Numbered from the stretch's first letter, positions 54,294-63,408 are shown. The stretch: DNA of 64,000 nucleotides from Cellulomonas hominis (GCF_014201095.1 NZ_JACHDN010000001.1:248001-312000); one strand, 5' to 3'. The notes: generated from the sequence alone by a model not told the origin. Translations and numbers: made by a program.

Positions 54294-55349
54294 ATGTCCG
54301 CCGTCGCCGACGCGTCCGCGCCCGTCCCGCTGCGCTGGGTCGGCCCGCTGCGGATCAGCGGCAACGTCATGTCCGGCGAGACGGAGGTGCCGCTCGCCAC
54401 GTACGAGTCGCCGCTGTGGCCCTCGGTCCGCCGGGGCGCGCGGATCTCCACGATGGTCGCCGGCGGCATCCGGGCGACGCTCGTGGACGAGCGGATGTCC
54501 CGGTCGGTCCTGCTGGAGGCCGACGACGCCGGGGTCGCGCTGGCCGCCGTGCAGTGGCTGACCGCGCACCGGGCGGACCTCGAGGCCGTCGTGGCGGGCA
54601 CCAGCCGGTTCGCGCGGCTGCTCGACCTGCACACCCAGATCGCCGGGAACCTGCTGTTCGTCCGGTTCGAGCTCAGCACCGGCGACGCGTCCGGCCACAA
54701 CATGGTGACGAACGCGGCCGAGAAGCTGCTGGACCACGTGCTCGGCGCGGTCCCCGGCGTGCGGTACGGCTCGATCTCGGGCAACTACTGCTCGGACAAG
54801 AAGGCCACCGCGGTGAACGGGATCCTGGGCCGCGGCAAGAACGTCGTCACCGAGATCGTCATCCCCCGCCGGGTCGTCGAGCGGTTCCTGCACACCACCC
54901 CCGAGGCGGTCGTGCAGCTCAACATCCGCAAGAACCTCATCGGCACGATGCTGGCGGGCGGCCTGCGGTCGGCGAACGCGCACTACGCGAACATGCTGCT
55001 CGCGTTCTACCTGGCCACCGGGCAGGACGCCGCGAACATCGTCGAGGGCTCGCAGGGCCTGACGCACGCGGAGGTCCGCGGCGAGGACCTGTACTTCTCC
55101 TGCACGCTGCCGAACCTCGTCGTCGGCACGGTCGGCAACGGCAAGGGGCTGGACTTCGTCGAGGAGAACCTCGCCCGGCTCGGCTGCCGCGAGGAGCGCG
55201 AGCCCGGCGCCAACGCCCGGCGCCTCGCGGTGCTCTGCGCGGCGACGGTGCTGTGCGGGGAGCTGTCGCTCATGGCGGCGCAGACGAACCCCGGCGAGCT
55301 GATGGCGGCGCACCTGCGTCTGGAGCGCGGGGCCGGCGCGCAGGGCTGA
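54294..55349 (+). CDS. HMG-CoA reductase (class I-like, soluble)
   Basis: 351 residues, ATG with CGGAGG five bases upstream. It reduces HMG-CoA to mevalonate. Catalytic positions can be placed: Glu in VPLATYESPLWPSVRRGAR, Lys in GNYCSDKKATAVNG, Asp in STGDASGHNMVTNAAEK, and the late His in ELSLMAAQ...MAAHLRLER. NADPH-binding EGSQGLTHAEVRGEDL and NLVVGTVGNGKGL are present. The membrane anchor of eukaryotic enzymes is absent. It is followed by HMG-CoA synthase, so the two first committed mevalonate steps are here without kinases or decarboxylase. Confidence 0.92.
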   Translation: MSAVADASAPVPLRWVGPLRISGNVMSGETEVPLATYESPLWPSVRRGARISTMVAGGIRATLVDERMSRSVLLEADDAGVALAAVQWLTAHRADLEAVVAGTSRFARLLDLHTQIAGNLLFVRFELSTGDASGHNMVTNAAEKLLDHVLGAVPGVRYGSISGNYCSDKKATAVNGILGRGKNVVTEIVIPRRVVERFLHTTPEAVVQLNIRKNLIGTMLAGGLRSANAHYANMLLAFYLATGQDAANIVEGSQGLTHAEVRGEDLYFSCTLPNLVVGTVGNGKGLDFVEENLARLGCREEREPGANARRLAVLCAATVLCGELSLMAAQTNPGELMAAHLRLERGAGAQG

Positions 55350-55475
55350 CGCCCGGGCCCGACCCCGCGGGCCGATCCTGCGGGCCGCGCCGGGATGATG
55401 CGCGGCCTCGTCGGTGTTCCGTGAGGACGGCGTGCAGAGTCGTCACCCTCGTTGGTGGGGGTGCGCACGCGGGGC

Positions 55476-55481
55476 TACAGT
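55476..55481 (+). promoter_or_regulatory. Possible -10 element of the HMG-CoA synthase gene
   Basis: TACAGT in the 239-base gap after the reductase, giving a leader near 100 bases that carries GC-rich sequence. It suggests the synthase can be transcribed on its own. Confidence 0.35.
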
Positions 55482-55588
55482 CGTCCGGGCCTCGCGGGGG
55501 TGCCGGCGCCGGCGCTCGCGTCCCGGGGCCCCGCCGCCCCGGGCCGGACCCGCGGACGACGCCCCTCACGAGAGGATCCCTCCCCGAC

Positions 55589-56788
55589 ATGCAGCTCGGC
55601 ATCGACGACCTGGCGTTCGCGACCGCGGACCGCTACCTCGACCTCGCCGACCTCGCGCCGGTGCACGGCGTCGAGGTCGCGAAGTACACGGTCGGGCTGG
55701 GTCAGGACCGGATGAGCGTGTGCGCCCCCGACGAGGACGTCGTCACGCTCGCCGCCGCCGCCGCGCTCCCGCTCGTCGAGTCGCTGTCCGAGGCGGAGCT
55801 CGCCTCCGTGCGCACCGTGCTGCTGGCCACCGAGTCCGGCATCGACCAGTCGAAGTCCGCCGGCGTGTACGTGCACCGGCTGCTCGGGCTGCCCGCCGCC
55901 AGCCGCGTCGTCGAGCTCAAGCAGGCCTGCTACGCCGGGACGTCCGCGCTGCAGATGGCACTCGCGCTGGTGGCCCGGAACCCCGAGCAGAAGGTGCTGG
56001 TCATCTGCTCGGACGTCGCCCGGTACGACGTCGGGTCCTCCGGCGAGCCCACGCAGGGCTGCGGCGCCGTCGCGATGCTCATCACCGCCGACCCGCGCCT
56101 CGTTGCGATCGAGCCGGTCTCCGGCCTGCACACCACCGACGTGATGGACTTCTGGCGGCCGAACTACCGGACCACCGCCGTGGTGGACGGCCGGCTGTCC
56201 CTGCGGGCGTACACCGACTCGCTGACCGGCGCCTGGCAGGACCTGCAGGCCCAGGGCGGCCCCGCGTTCGGGGACATCGACGCGTTCGTGTACCACCAGC
56301 CGTTCACGAAGATGGCGGTCAAGGCCCACGCGCACCTGACCCGCGTCGCCGGCACCGCGCGGGACGCCGAGGTGATGGACGCGCAGATCGCGGACACGCT
56401 GCGGTACAACCGCGAGATCGGGAACTCCTACACGGCGTCGATGTACATCGGCCTCGCGTCGCTGCTCGACCACGCGGCCGCGGACCTCGCCGGCGCGCGG
56501 ATCGGGTTCTTCTCGTACGGGTCCGGCTCGGTCGGCGAGTTCTTCACCGGCGTCGTGCAGCCCGGGTACCGCGAGCACCTGCGCGCCGCCGCGCACCGCC
56601 GGCTGCTGGACGACCGGCAGCGCGTCTCGCACGCCGAGTACCTCGAGGTCATCGCGCCGGTGAACCCGGTCGACGGCGGCGAGCACCCGATCGAGGCCTC
56701 GACGCGCAGCCCGTTCCGGCTGGCCGGGATCTCCGGGCACCAGCGCGTCTACGAGCGCACCGCCGCCGCGGACGCCGCCGTCGCCTGA
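55589..56788 (+). CDS. mvaS: HMG-CoA synthase
   Basis: 399 residues, ATG with AGAGGA upstream. It condenses acetyl-CoA with acetoacetyl-CoA. The nucleophile is Cys114 in VVELKQACYAGTSALQMAL; the catalytic Glu lies in SVRTVLLATESGIDQSKSAG and the His in YHQPFTKMAVKAHAHL. The N-terminus MQLGIDDLAFATADRYLDL is typical of bacterial enzymes. Same strand as the reductase. Confidence 0.95.
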   Translation: MQLGIDDLAFATADRYLDLADLAPVHGVEVAKYTVGLGQDRMSVCAPDEDVVTLAAAAALPLVESLSEAELASVRTVLLATESGIDQSKSAGVYVHRLLGLPAASRVVELKQACYAGTSALQMALALVARNPEQKVLVICSDVARYDVGSSGEPTQGCGAVAMLITADPRLVAIEPVSGLHTTDVMDFWRPNYRTTAVVDGRLSLRAYTDSLTGAWQDLQAQGGPAFGDIDAFVYHQPFTKMAVKAHAHLTRVAGTARDAEVMDAQIADTLRYNREIGNSYTASMYIGLASLLDHAAADLAGARIGFFSYGSGSVGEFFTGVVQPGYREHLRAAAHRRLLDDRQRVSHAEYLEVIAPVNPVDGGEHPIEASTRSPFRLAGISGHQRVYERTAAADAAVA

Positions 56789-56800
56789 CGCCGCGCCGCC

Positions 56801-58750
56801 CTACTGGTACGTGACCAGGTCGGGCGTCGGCTGCACCGCGTAGGTCTGCGCCGGGTCCAGCATCGGCTGGTCCTCGTCGTAGAAGTTCTTCCAGCCCCAG
56901 TGCACCGGCGGCGCGCCCTGGTGCAGCGTCGCCCACGTCCCGGCCTTCGCCGGCTGGGAGCCCTGCCCGTCCGCGTGGATGATCGTCGCGAGCTCGTCGT
57001 GGCTCGTGTCGAGGCGCTCGCGCTCGGTGATCATCCGCAGCGAGAACTGGTGCAGCAGGAACATCTTCTGCGGCAGGTGCCGCGCGCGCGTGAACTCCGC
57101 GAGCCAGGCGGCGGTGGCGTTGACCTCGTCGATCCCGACGGAGCCGATCTGCCGCAGGTGCACCTGGTCCGGCGCCAGGCGCCACTCCGGGTCGAGCGCG
57201 AGGCCGACGTGCGGGTACGCGAGCAGGTCGGCGAACTGCTGCGCCTGGGTGACGAAGTCCGTGCGGCCGGGCTGCAGGTCGATGACGACGGCCTGCCCGG
57301 CGTCCTGCGCGGCCTCGACGAGCGGCCGCAGGTCCTCGATGCTGCGCGGGCGCGAGTAGGACCCGTCGGCCTCGGGGCCGGCCGACGCGATCGTCGCGAT
57401 GATCTCCAGCGTGGGGACGACGGTGTCCTCGGTGAGCGGGTCGTACTGCGCGGCGGTCTGCTGCGCGCGGGCGATCGTCGCCGGGACGTCCTGCTCCCCC
57501 AGCACGCCGAGCGCCGGGGTGCCCGGGGTGCCGTACAGGGCGACGTAGCGCTTGCCCGGCTCGCCCGGCGGGAACACGAGCTGCCCGCCGCCGGGGAGCT
57601 CGACGCCCGTCGACGCGGCGGCGACGCGCGCACCGAGGCGGTCCGCCGCGCCGAAGGCGGCCCCCAGCGCCACGACGTGCTCGACACCGGTCAGCGCCCG
57701 CACGGACGCGGACGTGGCGCGCGGGTCTCCGCCCGGGACGTCGACCACCGGGACGCCGGCGGCGCGGGCCGTGGCGAGCGCGGCGGCGGTCCGGCCGTCG
57801 GGGTCGGCGGCCAGGTCGACGAGCAGGGCCGCGCGCTCGGGAGCCGCCGGGGGCGCGACGACGGGGCCGTCGGCGCCGAGGCGGACCGGTCCCGGGTCGG
57901 CGGGCCGCGGGGTGGCGGACGGCCGGGGAGCCGCGGCCGCCGTCGAGGACGCCGTCGCCCCCGGCAGCTCGAGGCGGAGGGACGCGAGGACGTCGTCCGA
58001 CGCCGGGGTCGCCGGGGCGGCCGCCGGCGACCCCGACGGCGCGGCGGAGGTCGGCCCGGGCCCGGGCACCTCGCCGGACAGCAGGGCGGTCCCCGGGCGG
58101 CCGAGCCCCGCGACCGCGGCCGCGACGTCGCCCTCCGCGACCTCCCGCTCGGGGCCGAGCGGAACCCCGAGGTCCCCGAGCGCGGCCGGGTCCGCCGGGT
58201 CGACGCCGTGCGTGCGGACGTCGCGCGGCAGGCCGGTCACGTCGCCCACGACGACCACGTCGGTGCTGCCCAGCCGCTCGATCTCGTCGGCGAGCCCGTC
58301 CGCCCCCGCAACCAGCACCGGCGCGCCGAGGGCCACCCCGGCGGTCGCGGCGGGCCCGACGGCGCCCGGCGTCGCGTCCGCAGCGACGACCGCGACCGGC
58401 GCCTCCGCGAACAGCGCGCGGCTGACGGCCAGCGCGGTCGCCCCCGCCGGCCCGTCCGGCACGACGGTCGCGGGGGCCTCCGGCAGCGCGACGCGCGCGG
58501 TGACCGCCTCGGCCGTCGGCGTCGGTGTGGGCGTCGGCGGACGGGTCGACCCGCCGGTGCACGCGGCGAGGACGGCGACCAGGGCAGCGGCCCCGGCGGC
58601 GGCGCGGCGACGGGCGGACCGCGGCCCGCGGGCCGGCCGCGTCGGTCGGGCCGCTCGGGTCGGTCGGTCGGTGGCGGGCGGCACGACGGGCACGGGACTC
58701 CGGGGGACGACGGCGGGGGTCCCGGCCACTGTAGGCACCCGCGCCGACAT
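56801..58750 (-). CDS. Large lipoprotein, cell-wall-binding-repeat-2-like N-terminal part
   Basis: 649 residues. A 50-residue Pro/Arg leader precedes the hydrophobic AAGAAALVAVLAAC; Cys64 is the lipidation site. A Thr/Pro linker follows (PPTPTPTPTAEA). The next ~300 residues contain alternating segments such as APVLVAGADGLADEIERLGS and TDVVVVGDVTGLP, which resemble the CWB2 repeat fold. The C-terminal half (VDLQPGRTDFVTQAQQFADL, GLALDPEWRLAPDQVHLRQI) is more conserved and looks globular. Function unknown; surface role likely. The N-terminal start is uncertain. Confidence 0.7.
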   Translation of the reverse strand: MSARVPTVAGTPAVVPRSPVPVVPPATDRPTRAARPTRPARGPRSARRRAAAGAAALVAVLAACTGGSTRPPTPTPTPTAEAVTARVALPEAPATVVPDGPAGATALAVSRALFAEAPVAVVAADATPGAVGPAATAGVALGAPVLVAGADGLADEIERLGSTDVVVVGDVTGLPRDVRTHGVDPADPAALGDLGVPLGPEREVAEGDVAAAVAGLGRPGTALLSGEVPGPGPTSAAPSGSPAAAPATPASDDVLASLRLELPGATASSTAAAAPRPSATPRPADPGPVRLGADGPVVAPPAAPERAALLVDLAADPDGRTAAALATARAAGVPVVDVPGGDPRATSASVRALTGVEHVVALGAAFGAADRLGARVAAASTGVELPGGGQLVFPPGEPGKRYVALYGTPGTPALGVLGEQDVPATIARAQQTAAQYDPLTEDTVVPTLEIIATIASAGPEADGSYSRPRSIEDLRPLVEAAQDAGQAVVIDLQPGRTDFVTQAQQFADLLAYPHVGLALDPEWRLAPDQVHLRQIGSVGIDEVNATAAWLAEFTRARHLPQKMFLLHQFSLRMITERERLDTSHDELATIIHADGQGSQPAKAGTWATLHQGAPPVHWGWKNFYDEDQPMLDPAQTYAVQPTPDLVTYQ

Positions 58751-58796
58751 GCCGCGAGACCGGGCACCCGGCCTGGGGACGCGCGATGATCGACCC

Positions 58797-59846
58797 ATGG
58801 GCGACGCGCAGCAGGAGTTCAGCACGGCCGGGGCGTACGTGACGACCGTCGAGGAGTTCGTGCGGGACCAGAACTACATCACCACCCGGATCACCGCCGA
58901 CGGGCGGGACGGCTACCCCGTCGAGCCGGGCCGGTACCGCCTCGTGGTGTCCCGGGCCTGCCCGTGGGCGAACCGGGCGATCATCGTGCGCCGGCTGCTC
59001 GGCCTGGAGGACGCGATCTCCCTCGGGGTGTGCGGGCCCACGCACGACAAGCGGTCCTGGACGTTCGACCTCGACCCGGGCGGCGTCGACCCCGTGCTCG
59101 GCATCCCGCGCATCCAGGACGCCTACTTCCGCCGGTTCCCCGGGTACGAACGCGGCATCACGGTCCCGGCGGTCGTGGACGTCCCGACCGGCGCCGTCGT
59201 CACCAACGACTACGCCCAGATCACCCTGGACCTCTCGACCGAGTGGACCGCGCACCACCGCCCCGGCGCGCCCGACCTCTACCCCGAGCACCTGCGGGAC
59301 GAGATCGACCAGGTCGCCCGGAAGGTCTTCACCGACGTGAACAACGGGGTCTACCGGTGCGGGTTCGCCGGGTCCCAGGAGGCCTACGAGCGCGCCTACC
59401 GCCGGCTGTTCGCCCGCCTCGACTGGCTGGGCGAGCGCCTCGCCGGGCAGCGGTACCTCGTCGGCGACACGATCACCGAGGCCGACGTGCGGCTGTTCAC
59501 CACGCTCGTCCGGTTCGACGCGGTCTACCACGGGCACTTCAAGTGCAACCGCTCGAAGCTCACCGAGATGCCGGTGCTCTGGGCGTACGCGCGCGACCTG
59601 TTCCAGACCCCGGGCTTCGGGGACACGGTCGACTTCGACCACATCAAGCGGCACTACTACGTCGTCCACGAGGACATCAACCCCACGCAGATCGTCCCCG
59701 CGGGCCCCGACCTGCGCGGCTGGCTGAGCCCGCACGGTCGCGAGGCCCTGGGCGGCCGCCCGTTCGGCGACGGCACGCCCCCGCCCCCGGTCCGCCCGGC
59801 CGAGCGCGTCGACCCGTCCCACACCGCGGAGGCCATGGCGGGCTGA
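58797..59846 (+). CDS. Glutathionyl-hydroquinone reductase-like (Xi-class GST) protein
   Basis: 349 residues. Thioredoxin-like N-terminal part with the active Cys in RLVVSRACPWANRAIIVRR (CPWA motif), DPVLGIPRIQDAYFRRFPG, and the helical C-terminal domain with YLVGDTITEADVRLFTTLVR and FDAVYHGHFKCNRSKL. Actinobacteria use mycothiol, so the co-substrate may differ (inference). Start lies six bases after GATGAT. The gene diverges from the lipoprotein and ends before repeat copy C. Confidence 0.88.
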   Translation: MGDAQQEFSTAGAYVTTVEEFVRDQNYITTRITADGRDGYPVEPGRYRLVVSRACPWANRAIIVRRLLGLEDAISLGVCGPTHDKRSWTFDLDPGGVDPVLGIPRIQDAYFRRFPGYERGITVPAVVDVPTGAVVTNDYAQITLDLSTEWTAHHRPGAPDLYPEHLRDEIDQVARKVFTDVNNGVYRCGFAGSQEAYERAYRRLFARLDWLGERLAGQRYLVGDTITEADVRLFTTLVRFDAVYHGHFKCNRSKLTEMPVLWAYARDLFQTPGFGDTVDFDHIKRHYYVVHEDINPTQIVPAGPDLRGWLSPHGREALGGRPFGDGTPPPPVRPAERVDPSHTAEAMAG

Positions 59847-59910
59847 CCCGCCCACCTGCGGACCTGCCCCCGCACCGTCCGCGCGCCCCGTCCCGCCGTC
59901 GCACCGCGCG

Positions 59911-59985
59911 CGAGGTCGTCGGTCTTGCCCGTCCAGCGGAGTTCGCAGACGACGACCTCGCGCGCAACCGACGACCTCGCGAGCG
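59911..59985. repeat. Intergenic three-unit palindromic repeat, copy C
   Basis: CGAGGTCGTCGGT (59911-59923) forward, then two reversed units (AGACGACGACCTCGCGCG about 59947-59964, and GCGCAACCGACGACCTCGCG about 59962-59981). Units carry the same AGGTCGTCGG core as copies A and B, in the same order. It lies between convergent genes. Confidence 0.75.
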
Positions 59986-60007
59986 AACCCGCGTGGCCGC
60001 GCGGGGG

Positions 60008-60928
60008 TCAGGCCCCCGGGCGGACGCGGACCACGTTGCGCCACGGGTCGTCGAACGTGACCGTCGCCCCGTCGTCCCGCACCGCGACCCCGTGCGCCGC
60101 GAGCCGCTCGCGCAGCGCGCCGACGTCGTCCGGCCCGGGCACGACCAGCGTGACCTCGCCGAGCCCCAGCGAGCTCGCCCGCGGCCCCGCGCCCGCGGAG
60201 TTCCACGTGTTCATCGCCATGTGGTGGTGGTACCCGCCGGCGGACACGAACAGCGCCCCGTGCCACTCGGCCATGACGTCGAACCCGAGCGCGTCCACGT
60301 AGAACGCACGCGCCCCGGCGACGTCGCCGACCTGCAGGTGCACGTGCCCGACGACGGGACGCCCCGCGGGGCCCGCCAGCGCGGCGTCCGTGACGTTCCC
60401 GCGGATGAACTCGTTCGGGTCCAGCAGCAGCGAGTCCATGACGACCCGCCCGGCGGCGTCGTACTGCCACAGGTCGCGGGCGCGGTCCCAGTACAGCTCG
60501 ACGCCGTTGCCCTCGGGGTCGGTGAGGTAGAAGGCCTCGGACACCAGGTGGTCGGCGCTGCCGACGTAGGTCTGCGGGGCGCGCTGCGCGACGGAGGCGA
60601 GCGTGGCGGCCAGCGCCTCGCGGGTGTCGAACAGGATCGCGGTGTGGAACAGCCCGGCCTGCCCGCGGCTGGTGGGCGGCAGGTCCGGCGTGTGCCGCAG
60701 CACCACGAGCGCCTGCGTCCCCCGGCCCAGCACGACGACGTCCGGGCGTCCGACGCCCTCGAGGCGCTCGTCGGGGCGCACGACGACCTGCAGGCCGAGG
60801 ACGTCGCGGTAGTAGCGCACCTGGGCGTCGAGGTCGGCGACGAGGAGGGTCACAGGCCCCATCGCGGTGTCGGCGGCGAGGCGGTCCTGGGGCGACGAGG
60901 GGGTCGAGGGCACGGCGGCTGCGGTCAT
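60008..60928 (-). CDS. VOC-family protein with two glyoxalase-fold halves (CatE-like)
   Basis: 306 residues. Two VOC modules: MGPVTLLVADLDAQVRYYRD...HTAILFDTREALAATLAS and GHVHLQVGDVAGARAFYVDA...YHHHMAMNTWNS. Metal ligands are likely in HTAIL, HVHL, and the Glu of DPEGNGVELYWDR. Such proteins are typically annotated as catechol-2,3-dioxygenase CatE. The start follows TATTGT by seven bases, with an inverted repeat just upstream. Confidence 0.88.
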   Translation of the reverse strand: MTAAAVPSTPSSPQDRLAADTAMGPVTLLVADLDAQVRYYRDVLGLQVVVRPDERLEGVGRPDVVVLGRGTQALVVLRHTPDLPPTSRGQAGLFHTAILFDTREALAATLASVAQRAPQTYVGSADHLVSEAFYLTDPEGNGVELYWDRARDLWQYDAAGRVVMDSLLLDPNEFIRGNVTDAALAGPAGRPVVGHVHLQVGDVAGARAFYVDALGFDVMAEWHGALFVSAGGYHHHMAMNTWNSAGAGPRASSLGLGEVTLVVPGPDDVGALRERLAAHGVAVRDDGATVTFDDPWRNVVRVRPGA

Positions 60929-60935
60929 GCCACCT

Positions 60936-60955
60936 ACAATAGTTGAGGCTTCAAC
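60936..60955 (-). promoter_or_regulatory. -10 element and GTTGA/TCAAC operator before the VOC gene
   Basis: The inverted repeat GTTGAGGCTTCAAC (60942-60955, 5-bp perfect arms) abuts TATTGT (60936-60941 minus strand), which ends seven bases before the ATG. Short TTGAA/TTCAA arms are common for MarR-type repressors of VOC genes; no marR is in the window. Confidence 0.5.
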
Positions 60956-61000
60956 ATTCCGCCAGGCACACGAGGACCCACGACCCGCACACGGGGACCG

Positions 61001-61639
61001 TCAGCCCCGGCGCTGCAGGTCGTTGCGCCCGAAGTCGGTGAGGAACCGCGGCCCGCGCTCCGCGAGCTCGCGCTCGAACGACTCCGCCCACACCCCGTAC
61101 GGCGTGCGCGCGAGCCCGTCGTTCGAGAACCGGGCGTCGTCGGTCACCTCGGTGACGCAGAACGCCGGGATCTGCAGGTCGGTGACCGGCCCCGAGCGCT
61201 CGCACTCGGCGATCAGCAGCGGCCGGTTCGCCCCGCCGAACACGTCCACGACCCAGCCGTCCGTGCCGAGCCAGACCGCGTACCGGTTCTTGACGATCCG
61301 GCTCCCGCCGCGGCGGATCATCTCCGTGCCGACGGTCACGTCGATCTCCCGCTCGGCCTCGTACCGGGTGCCGACGTTCATCGGGCCCTTGAGCGTCACC
61401 GCGCAGAAGTCGAACCGGTCGCCCACCACGTCGAGGACGGCCAGGGGGTCGGCGTCCGGGCCGAGCGGCATCCGCACCCCCGACGCCTGGACGCGCAGCC
61501 GCAGCGCGTAGCCGTCCTGCGCCAGGTAGTACGACTGGACGATGAGCACGGGCTCCGGCTCGTCCAGCAGCTCGGGCGGGAGCTCGCGCACGAAGAACCG
61601 TCGCTCGAACTCGAAGTCGCCGTAGCCGGTGTCGCTCAC
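61001..61639 (-). CDS. CYTH-like domain protein
   Basis: 212 residues from GTG 61639 (an upstream GTG/ATG-side start is possible). FEFERRFFVRELPPELL resembles the CYTH ExExK start with Arg instead of Lys; strand motifs YALRLRVQASGVRMPL, CAVTLKGPMNVGTRYEAERE and ECERSGPVTDLQIPAFCVTE follow the CYTH barrel pattern. CYTH proteins are triphosphate tunnel enzymes or adenylate cyclases; the substrate is not clear. Confidence 0.75.
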   Translation of the reverse strand: MSDTGYGDFEFERRFFVRELPPELLDEPEPVLIVQSYYLAQDGYALRLRVQASGVRMPLGPDADPLAVLDVVGDRFDFCAVTLKGPMNVGTRYEAEREIDVTVGTEMIRRGGSRIVKNRYAVWLGTDGWVVDVFGGANRPLLIAECERSGPVTDLQIPAFCVTEVTDDARFSNDGLARTPYGVWAESFERELAERGPRFLTDFGRNDLQRRG

Positions 61640-61738
61640 CGCCGGGCCCTCCCCGCCGCTGGTCACGGGCGGCACCGGACCGGTGCCACCGAGGTCACCG
61701 TAACGCGGGGTCGCGCCGCGGCGACCCGGGACACGGCG

Positions 61739-62344
61739 TCAGGCGGCGGACCGCAGGTCCATCCCGAGGGTGCGGCCCCAGGTGTGCGCCGCGACCTCGC
61801 GGAACCCGACCCGCCCGTAGAACGCGATCGCCCCGGTGTTCTGCTCGGCCACCCCGAGGTGCAGCCCCGGCACGCCGCGCTCCCGCAGGGCGCCGGCGAG
61901 GGTCTCGATCAGCGTCCGGCCGAGCCCCCGGCCCTGGGCGCGCGGCAGCAGGTCGATGTGCAGGTGCGCCGGGTACCGGTCCGTCACGGCGGGGTCGTAC
62001 GTCGCGCCGTGGTGCACGGTCTCCCAGAGCTCGTGGTCCCGGAACCCGTCGACGGCCGGCCGCAGCGGGTACCGCTCGCGCAGCGGCGGCCACCACGCCT
62101 GCTCCTGCCAGCGCGCGAACGCCTGGGAGTCCGCGGTGCCGACCACGTAGCCGACCACGCCGTCGTCGTCGGTGACGACCCAGGTCAGGCCGGGGTCGGC
62201 CACCGGGTAGGGCGCGGCGTACACGTGGCCGAGCAGGTCGGGGTCCCGGTAGACGGGCGTGGCGTCGGCGCCCGCGTCCCCGGTCAGCAGGCACACGCGG
62301 TACATGCCGGCCAGGTCGCACGTCGCGAACGGTCTCACCTGCAT
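61739..62344 (-). CDS. GNAT-family N-acetyltransferase
   Basis: 201 residues from ATG 62344. The acetyl-CoA loop is LPRAQGRGLGRTLIETLAGA (Q/RxxGxG/A), with HLGVAEQNTGAIAFYGRVGF as the following helix-strand. The N-terminus MQVRPFATCDLAGMYRVCLL is typical of GNATs. Acceptor unknown. Start is seven bases after TAGGGT (62352-62357, minus strand). Confidence 0.9.
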   Translation of the reverse strand: MQVRPFATCDLAGMYRVCLLTGDAGADATPVYRDPDLLGHVYAAPYPVADPGLTWVVTDDDGVVGYVVGTADSQAFARWQEQAWWPPLRERYPLRPAVDGFRDHELWETVHHGATYDPAVTDRYPAHLHIDLLPRAQGRGLGRTLIETLAGALRERGVPGLHLGVAEQNTGAIAFYGRVGFREVAAHTWGRTLGMDLRSAA

Positions 62345-62351
62345 GCGCGCG

Positions 62352-62357
62352 ACCCTA
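62352..62357 (-). promoter_or_regulatory. -10-like hexamer before GNAT gene
   Basis: TAGGGT on the minus strand ends seven bases before the ATG at 62344. Confidence 0.4.
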
Positions 62358-62433
62358 CCGGCGGCCGCCCCCGGCCGGCGGGTCACCCGCACGGCGGGTC
62401 ACGTCCGCGCCCCCGCGTGCCGACAACACCGGC

Positions 62434-63408
62434 ATGGGACCGTCGGACGCGCTCGCGCCCCGGCTCTTCGCGACCCGGGGCCACCTGGCGATCGGCCTCG
62501 CCCTGATGTCGCTGCTCGTCGTCGGCGGCGGCCTGTGGCCGTTCGGGCCGGACGCCCCCGTCGGCCGCTGGTTCGCCGTCGCGGGCCTCCTGGCCGCGCT
62601 CGCCGCGCTGACCCCGGTCCTCCCCCGGCGGCCGTGGACGATGCCGGTGACCCTCGCGGTCGGGCTGCTCGGGGCGGGCGTGCTGCTCGCGTCCTGCGTC
62701 ACGGCCGAGGGGCTCGTCGTGCTCTCGCTCGGCGTCATCACGGCGGCGCAGCTCGCGGCGTACGCGTTCCCCGCGCGGGACGCCGCCCTGCTGCTCGGCC
62801 TGGCGCTGGCCGTCATGACCTACGGCATGGTGGCCGCGCCGCTGCCGTTCCACGCGATGACCTGGGCCGTCGTGACGATCATGGCCGTCGCGAGCACGTC
62901 CCTGCTCGGCTACGTCACGAACCGGCTCCGGCAGCACGCGACCACCGACGACCTCACCGGGGCGCTGACCCGCGGCGCGCTGCTCCAGCGGCTCGCCGGG
63001 CACCTGCAGGACGCCCAGCGCACCGGCACCGCGCTGGCCGTCGTCTCGGCGGACGTCGACGACTTCAAGACCGTCAACGACACCCGCGGCCACCTCGCCG
63101 GCGACGAGGTGCTCGCGTCGCTCGTCACGTCCTGGCGGGCGTCCCTCGGCCCCCGCGCCTGCATCGGCCGGGTCGGCGGGGACGAGTTCGTCGTCGTGCT
63201 GCCCGGCCGCGACCGGGCAGCGGCGGAGCGCTGGGTAGCCGGGGCCCGCGCCGGGTGCGCCCAGCCGTGGAGCGCCGGGATCGCGGTCGCCGGACGGACG
63301 GACACCACCCGGGACCTGCTGGACCGCGCGGACGTCGCGCTCTACGCCGCCAAGGCGTCCCGCCGGTCCGGGCGCCGGGCGCCCCGGGACGCGCCCGTCA
63401 CGCCGTGA
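62434..63408 (+). CDS. Membrane diguanylate cyclase (GGDEF)
   Basis: 324 residues. About six hydrophobic spans in the first ~150 residues, then a GGDEF domain: DDLTGALTRGALLQRL, VVSADVDDFKTVNDTRGHLA, GRVGGDEFVVVLPG (intact active-site GGDEF near residue 248), and DVALYAAKASRRSG. It should make cyclic-di-GMP; with the EAL-type protein in the same window it forms part of one second-messenger network (distance makes a direct link unlikely). It overlaps the NUDIX gene end by 11 bases. Confidence 0.92.
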   Translation: MGPSDALAPRLFATRGHLAIGLALMSLLVVGGGLWPFGPDAPVGRWFAVAGLLAALAALTPVLPRRPWTMPVTLAVGLLGAGVLLASCVTAEGLVVLSLGVITAAQLAAYAFPARDAALLLGLALAVMTYGMVAAPLPFHAMTWAVVTIMAVASTSLLGYVTNRLRQHATTDDLTGALTRGALLQRLAGHLQDAQRTGTALAVVSADVDDFKTVNDTRGHLAGDEVLASLVTSWRASLGPRACIGRVGGDEFVVVLPGRDRAAAERWVAGARAGCAQPWSAGIAVAGRTDTTRDLLDRADVALYAAKASRRSGRRAPRDAPVTP

